55,143 nucleotides of DNA from Phormidium sp. FACHB-1136 (GTDB lineage Bacteria; Cyanobacteriota; Cyanobacteriia; Phormidesmidales; Phormidesmidaceae): assembly GCF_014697375.1 (NCBI RefSeq), contig NZ_JACJRS010000035.1, positions 1-55,143 on the forward strand, in the 5' to 3' direction. The position numbers and the translations under genes were made by a program. The notes beneath the pieces were generated by a model. That model saw only the letters and a program-made list of their open reading frames with translations. It made no database searches and was not told where the DNA came from. Positions 51,305-55,143 of the stretch are shown piece by piece. The first letter of the stretch is position 1. Each line of letters begins with the position of its first letter.

Positions 51305-52069
51305 ATGTTCTATCCCCATCGATACGTACTCTGCCGTCCCCAAACCAGGTTTGGGCACAGCCTCGGGCTCTTCATGCTACTGGCTACAGGATTGGGATGG
51401 GGTGGCCATGCGGTTGCCCAACAGCCCGTGCCCAGTGCCGATCCTTCCGTCGCCCCCGCTAATCCCACCATTAGCGGCGGACGCATTGTGCGCCCCACCC
51501 TTCGCCTGGGTAGCCAAGGGGAATCGGTGCGCGAACTACAGTCTATGTTAGTGTTACTCGGCTACTATGCAGGGCCAGTGTCCGGTGTTTTCCAAGAAGA
51601 CACCCAACTGGCGGTGCAGCGCTTCCAACAGGCCACCGCCATCACCGCCGACGGCATTGTGGGGCCAGCCACCTGGAGCAAACTCCTGCCTGCCCCCGCC
51701 GCAGAAACCACTCCCCCCGGCCAAACCGTGGCTACCACCGCCCCAGCCACCAATCCACCCACGGCAAATCCGGCCCCCACCAACCCAGCCACCAATCCCC
51801 CAGCCACCAATTCTCGACCCACCCCTCCGCCCGCTACCGCCACGCCCCCGGCCAGCACCACCGCCAGCCTGCCCATCCTTCGCCCCGGCATGGAAGGGGA
51901 AGCCGTACGCTTTCTGCAACAACGACTGACGGCCAAGCGGGTCTACAGTGGCCCCATTAGCGGCGTCTTTGGCCCCCAAACCGAAGCGGCGGTTCGGCAG
52001 CTTCAGCGCACCAATAACCTCACGGTAGACGGCATCGTTGGCCCCGCTACGTGGAGCGTCCTCAACTAG
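51305..52069 (+). CDS. Secreted protein with two peptidoglycan-binding domains
   Basis: 254 residues from the ATG at 51305. Signal peptide about 1-40 (LGLFMLLATGLGWGGHAVAQ). Two PG_binding_1 domains, about 63-128 (LRLGSQGESVRELQSMLVLL, DGIVGPATWSKLL) and about 190-254 (LRPGMEGEAVRFLQQRLTAK, DGIVGPATWSVLN), are joined by a Pro/Thr/Ala-rich linker of about 55 residues. No catalytic domain is present. Likely periplasmic wall-binding protein. A hairpin (52090-52115) lies 20 bp downstream. Confidence 0.9.
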   Translation: MFYPHRYVLCRPQTRFGHSLGLFMLLATGLGWGGHAVAQQPVPSADPSVAPANPTISGGRIVRPTLRLGSQGESVRELQSMLVLLGYYAGPVSGVFQEDTQLAVQRFQQATAITADGIVGPATWSKLLPAPAAETTPPGQTVATTAPATNPPTANPAPTNPATNPPATNSRPTPPPATATPPASTTASLPILRPGMEGEAVRFLQQRLTAKRVYSGPISGVFGPQTEAAVRQLQRTNNLTVDGIVGPATWSVLN

Positions 52070-52089
52070 CCGCCGGGGGCGCAGAAGCA

Positions 52090-52115
52090 GGACAGGGCAG
52101 GTATCTTGCCTGTCC
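52090..52115. terminator. Hairpin downstream of the peptidoglycan-binding protein
   Basis: GGACAGG (52090-52096) pairs with CCTGTCC (52109-52115) around a 12-nt loop. There is no T-run, so termination is possible rather than certain. A related GGTATCTTGTCTGG element sits near 53107-53120. Confidence 0.45.
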
Positions 52116-52225
52116 CTGAAAGAATTCAACCCAACCGATTGAGCAAGCCCAACGCTTAGAATTGGCGCTGAGTTGCTAAAAGCTTCGCTGCTTTCACAGG
52201 CGCTTTTACCGTGTAAATCTAAAAA

Positions 52226-52297
52226 CTCCCCAGGTAGGATTCGAACCTACGACCAATCGGTTAACAGCCGACCGCTCTACCACTGAGCTACTGAGGA
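52226..52297 (-). tRNA. tRNA-Asn (anticodon GUU)
   Basis: On the minus strand a 72-nt cloverleaf: acceptor TCCTCAG pairs with CTGGGGA, D-arm AGCTCAGTGGTAGAGC, anticodon loop CTGTTAA with GTT, T-arm GTAGGTTCGAATCCTAC. Discriminator base G; CCA is not encoded. The flanking DNA at 52298-52340 would hold its promoter. All stems close without mismatch apart from one G-U. Confidence 0.96.
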
Positions 52298-52449
52298 TTA
52301 AGTCGAAACTAATACTAACGAGAAAAGTGCCCCTTTGACAACCCCTTCCCCCAAAAAAATCTGCGCCACCTCAGATCCCCCTGTACGGGCTCACAGCAGT
52401 GCGCCCCAACGCCTAAGCTCCAAACCCCAAGCCCCAAGCTCTAATACCC

Positions 52450-52998
52450 CTAGCCCCGATGGCCAAATCGTAAGCGCATCAGCTTTTCCTGGGCCTCTTG
52501 GTTCAGGCCACTCATCAAAGAACGACTGGCAGGCTGGGGACGGCGAGGGCGACGGCGCAGACTTTGTTGGTGGATGAGGTGAATATCGCTTTCGAGCTGG
52601 CGGGCCGACATCCATTCGGCCCCGTAGCCCGTGACGGTGAGTTGATGTACCCGGTCGGAGGTGGCGACGATGATCCGATGGTTGCGGCGAGATTGGTGCA
52701 TGAGCTGGGCGCACACTTTTTCAATATAGGTGTCGGCGGTTTGGCCAAAGTTGGTGTAGTGCACCGAAAGACGGTCGGTGACAACCTCTTGGACACTGGG
52801 CGACTGCACCCCGTGGGCATCAAACACCAGGTGCGTATCTAACCCTTTGCGGGCGCTGTAGTTGGCGAGGATTTCAATCAGTTCACGACGGGCCGCATCG
52901 AAACCGTCCTGTTGTTTCCTCTGCACCAACAGGGGCCACGCGCCAATCATGTTGTAGCCGTCTACCAAGAGTTTGGCTATGCAATCATCCTGCTTCAT
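52450..52998 (-). CDS. NYN-domain (YacP-like) RNase protein
   Basis: 182 residues from the ATG at 52996-52998. KLLVDGYNMIGAWPLL, THLVFDAHGVQSPSVQ, TADTYIEKVCAQLM and HRIIVATSDRVHQLTV carry the conserved acidic residues of the NYN/PIN-like nuclease fold. Relatives such as Rae1/YacP cut mRNA on the ribosome. The C-terminal 40 residues are basic (SLRRRPRRPQPASRS). Soluble. Probably an RNA-processing enzyme; cellular target unknown. Confidence 0.88.
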   Translation of the reverse strand: MKQDDCIAKLLVDGYNMIGAWPLLVQRKQQDGFDAARRELIEILANYSARKGLDTHLVFDAHGVQSPSVQEVVTDRLSVHYTNFGQTADTYIEKVCAQLMHQSRRNHRIIVATSDRVHQLTVTGYGAEWMSARQLESDIHLIHQQSLRRRPRRPQPASRSLMSGLNQEAQEKLMRLRFGHRG

Positions 52999-53122
52999 GA
53001 CCCCATCCCCCCGCCCCAAGGTTACATAACGACATAATTCCTTAATCTTACTGGGGATTTTTGGTGTTTGGGGTTGCTTTGGCTACGGGACAAGCAGACC
53101 GATGATAGGTATCTTGTCTGGA

Positions 53123-53797
53123 CTAAGCCGCCTGCAACAACGCCTTCAACCGTTCCGGGCTACCTTCATCCGTGACCTGACCCGCTTGCAGCAAAAAGGC
53201 TCGGTCGCAATAGTCCAATTCCACGAGGCGATGCGTCACCCAGAGGGCTGTTAAGCCCCGCTCTTTCACCAGTTCCCGCACCCGCTTTACCAGGTCGATC
53301 TGGCTGTCAGGATCTAATAAAGCAGTGGGTTCATCCAGCAACAGCACATGACAGTGACGGGCAATGGCTCCGGCGATGGCGACCCGCTGTTTTTGGCCCC
53401 CGCTGAGGGCATAGATGGGGCGACGCTTGAGGTCGAGCAAATTGATGGCGGCGAGGGCATCATCGACGCGATTGCGAATTTCCGCCAGGGGCAGGTTTTC
53501 TTCCACCAAGCCAAAGGCGACATCCGCCCCCACCGTGGGCATTACCAGTTGGTGATCGGGATTTTGAAACACAAAGCCCACCGGGGATTCAATGAACCAC
53601 TCCCCGGATTGGGGCTTCAGCAACCCACCCAAAATTCGCAGCAAAGTGGATTTGCCGCTGCCGTTGTTGCCCAGCAGCATACAAAATTCCCCCCGCTCCA
53701 CCGTGAGGGAACAGTTCTGCAATACAGGTTGCCCCGAAGGCCACTGAAATTGCAGGTTGTGAACGGCGATGGCAGCGTTGGGGTAGGTGGCGGTCAT
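53123..53797 (-). CDS. ABC transporter ATPase, energy-coupling-factor type
   Basis: 224 residues from the ATG at 53795-53797. Walker A LLGNNGSGKSTLLRIL, Q-loop GFVFQNPDHQLVMPTVGADV with the DHQ that is typical of ECF/CbiO ATPases, signature ALSGGQKQRVAIAGAIAR, Walker B VLLLDEPTALLD, H-loop VTHRL. Such ATPases power vitamin or metal uptake with an EcfT and an S component; neither is in the window. It follows the UPF0367 gene by 13 bp, so the two are probably one transcript. Confidence 0.9.
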   Translation of the reverse strand: MTATYPNAAIAVHNLQFQWPSGQPVLQNCSLTVERGEFCMLLGNNGSGKSTLLRILGGLLKPQSGEWFIESPVGFVFQNPDHQLVMPTVGADVAFGLVEENLPLAEIRNRVDDALAAINLLDLKRRPIYALSGGQKQRVAIAGAIARHCHVLLLDEPTALLDPDSQIDLVKRVRELVKERGLTALWVTHRLVELDYCDRAFLLQAGQVTDEGSPERLKALLQAA

Positions 53798-53810
53798 GGA
53801 TGGGTTGATT

Positions 53811-54083
53811 TTATTGATCGGCGCTGAGGGCAAAGAAGCCTGGGGGACGCCCGCCCGCTACACCCGCCGCCTTCTCAAAGATTTGCACGGCGGCAACTTC
53901 GCTGGCGAGCACCGTCACTTTTTTGTTGGGGATTTGATCGCAGGTCATTTCCAGCCATTGGCCGCTGCCACTGCGAACGTCGTTAACAATGGATCCATAG
54001 AGCGCTTCTGCCGCTTCCTGCTCCTTCTTCTGCACCGAGAGGGGCATGGCCGTATGCTTGAGGGTCAATTCAATCGTAAACAT
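53811..54083 (-). CDS. UPF0367-family protein
   Basis: 90 residues. MFTIELTLKHTAMPLSVQKK, EAAEALYGSIVNDVRSG, LEMTCDQIPNKKVTVLASEV and AAVQIF match the UPF0367 family found across cyanobacteria. Small alpha/beta protein, function unknown. First gene of the transcript that includes the ECF ATPase. Its upstream region lies back to back with the psbD promoter region. Confidence 0.9.
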   Translation of the reverse strand: MFTIELTLKHTAMPLSVQKKEQEAAEALYGSIVNDVRSGSGQWLEMTCDQIPNKKVTVLASEVAAVQIFEKAAGVAGGRPPGFFALSADQ

Positions 54084-54430
54084 AGGTTAGAGAGTACTCG
54101 CGACGTTAAAGATGGCCGATGGCAATGCCTCCACCATATACATAAGTGTAGTGCTGGGTACGCCAAAGCTGACATTAAGGGGATTTCTCTCGCACGGATT
54201 AGGTATATCGACTCATGGGAAGCCCCAAATCTTAAGGAATTCAGCGGCTAGAGGTTGGGATCATCAAAAACACCCCCTATAATGATCAGTACGGTAAAGA
54301 ATAGTAAACACTCCTCATAATTCGGGGCTGCGGTCTTGACAGGTTGTCAGGCTTGGCTCACGAAAATCTGGGGAAGCGCCATTATCTTCCGTGTACATAA
54401 CTGTCCATTGATGATTACGGAGATCCGCGT
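54084..54430. promoter_or_regulatory. Divergent region UPF0367 / psbD with psbD promoter and long leader
   Basis: No gene in 347 bp. A good sigma-70-type promoter reads toward psbD: TTGGGA at 54255-54260, 17-bp spacer, TATAAT at 54278-54283, predicting a transcript start near 54290 and a leader of about 140 nt. In that leader TGACA-GGT-TGTCA (54337-54349) is a perfect dyad. GGAG at 54419-54422 lies 8 nt before the psbD ATG. Confidence 0.65.
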
Positions 54431-55143
54431 ATGACCATTGCAATGGGGCGCGCGCAAGCACAACGGGGATGGTTCGACATCCTCGATGACTGGCTGAAGC
54501 GCGATCGCTTTGTCTTTGTGGGCTGGTCTGGCATTCTGCTGTTTCCCTGCGCCTATCTGGCGGTGGGCGGCTGGCTGACTGGCACCACCTTCGTTACTTC
54601 CTGGTACACCCACGGCCTCGCGTCGTCCTACCTGGAAGGGGCTAACTTTTTGACCGTGGCCGTTTCTACCCCCGCCAACAGCCTGGGTCACTCCCTGCTG
54701 CTGCTCTGGGGTCCTGAGGCCCAGGGCGACTTTGTGCGCTGGTGCCAACTGGGCGGCCTGTGGAGCTTCGTCGCTCTGCACGGTGCCTTTGGTCTGATTG
54801 GCTTCATGCTGCGTCAGTTTGAAGTGGCTCGTCTGGTCGGTCTGCGGCCCTACAACGCCATTGCCTTCTCCGCGCCGATTGCGGTGTTCGTCAGCGTCTT
54901 CCTGATGTACCCCCTCGGCCAAAGCAGCTGGTTCTTTGCTCCCAGCTTCGGCGTGGCGTCCATCTTCCGCTTCCTGCTGTTTTTCCAAGGCTTCCACAAC
55001 TGGACCCTCAACCCCTTCCATATGATGGGCGTTGCTGGGGTGCTGGGCGGTGCGCTGCTCTGCGCCATCCACGGGGCCACGGTGGAGAACACCCTGTTCA
55101 AGGACGGCGAGAATGCCAACACCTTCCGCGCCTTTGAACCCAC
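54431..55143 (+). CDS. psbD: Photosystem II D2 protein, partial (3' end beyond window)
   Basis: 237 codons from the ATG at 54431 run off the right edge; full D2 is about 352 residues, so two thirds are present. [100 protein letters not shown] and [20 protein letters not shown] are D2 hallmarks, including the chlorophyll-ligand His in NPFHMMG. D2 binds the primary donor chlorophylls, pheophytin and QA in the thylakoid reaction centre. In cyanobacteria psbC usually overlaps its end. No frameshift is seen. Confidence 0.99.
   Translation, partial: MTIAMGRAQAQRGWFDILDDWLKRDRFVFVGWSGILLFPCAYLAVGGWLTGTTFVTSWYTHGLASSYLEGANFLTVAVSTPANSLGHSLLLLWGPEAQGDFVRWCQLGGLWSFVALHGAFGLIGFMLRQFEVARLVGLRPYNAIAFSAPIAVFVSVFLMYPLGQSSWFFAPSFGVASIFRFLLFFQGFHNWTLNPFHMMGVAGVLGGALLCAIHGATVENTLFKDGENANTFRAFEP

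Noticed and set aside
51149-51358. N-terminal extension of the hypothetical protein at 50366-51148
   Set aside because: Covers the promoter side of the divergent peptidoglycan-binding gene and reads as low-quality Arg/Gly/His sequence; a GTG with an upstream GAGG fits better.
54347-55072. 241-codon minus-strand frame opposite psbD
   Set aside because: Antisense shadow of a highly biased, strongly expressed gene; composition (Gln/Glu/Ala/His runs) is not protein-like.

Overview
The window is chromosomal DNA from a GC-rich, probably filamentous cyanobacterium (Leptolyngbya/Nodosilinea-like is my guess from protein style and GC content, not a demonstrated placement). The phototroph identity is secure: the right edge carries the first two thirds of psbD (photosystem II D2), and next to it are cyanobacteria-restricted families (UPF0367, DUF2605/DUF2973, TIGR02450 Trp-rich protein, HpsJ, cyanoexosortase A).

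Layout. 1-345: start of an IS630-type transposase beside a decayed DUF6994 gene. 480-914: small DMT/DUF606 membrane protein. 1228-6920: a compact signalling set of an HTH-NACHT NTPase, an overlapping hybrid histidine kinase (GAF-PAS-PAS-HisKA-HATPase-REC-Hpt) and a single-domain response regulator. 7107-20170 (minus strand): ten exopolysaccharide genes running from a Wza-type outer-membrane export protein and a Wzc/GumC-type co-polymerase through glycosyltransferases, a Wzy-like polymerase and a WecA/MraY-type initiating transferase to a GT2 and a WcaF-type acetyltransferase. 20460-31507 (plus strand, divergent): Wzm/Wzt-type ABC exporter, a pyruvyl-transferase-like protein and seven glycosyltransferases. 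31674-35053: cyanoexosortase A with an HpsJ-family partner, a DUF218/YdcF protein and a DUF4114 protein ending in a PFE-CTERM-like sorting tail. 35150-37705: a GT4 glycosyltransferase fused to a degenerate EAL domain and a receiver domain. 37932-55143: mostly housekeeping or conserved cyanobacterial genes (TIGR02450, DUF2605, DUF2973, ComEC, M20 peptidase, VWA lipoprotein set, hisG, Psb35-like, 7TM-HD phosphodiesterase, peptidoglycan-binding protein, tRNA-Asn, NYN protein, ECF-type ATPase, UPF0367, psbD).

How it fits together. The central 28 kb reads as one surface-polysaccharide factory: lipid-linked initiation, many sugar transferases, decoration (acetyl, pyruvyl), polymerisation, ABC export and a Wza/Wzc envelope conduit, next to a protein-sorting module that could anchor a surface protein in the same matrix. 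The most striking points are: the Wzc homologue has lost its Walker A lysine and Walker B aspartate (predicted pseudokinase); a near-identical 34-nt box sits in both divergent intergenic regions of the locus (upstream of the ABC permease and of the YdcF gene); a glycosyltransferase is fused to an EAL domain with broken catalytic motifs (candidate c-di-GMP-sensing transferase); the NACHT NTPase is translationally coupled to a hybrid kinase; and a family of short palindromic repeats is dispersed among the polysaccharide genes, one copy read in frame at the end of a glycosyltransferase.
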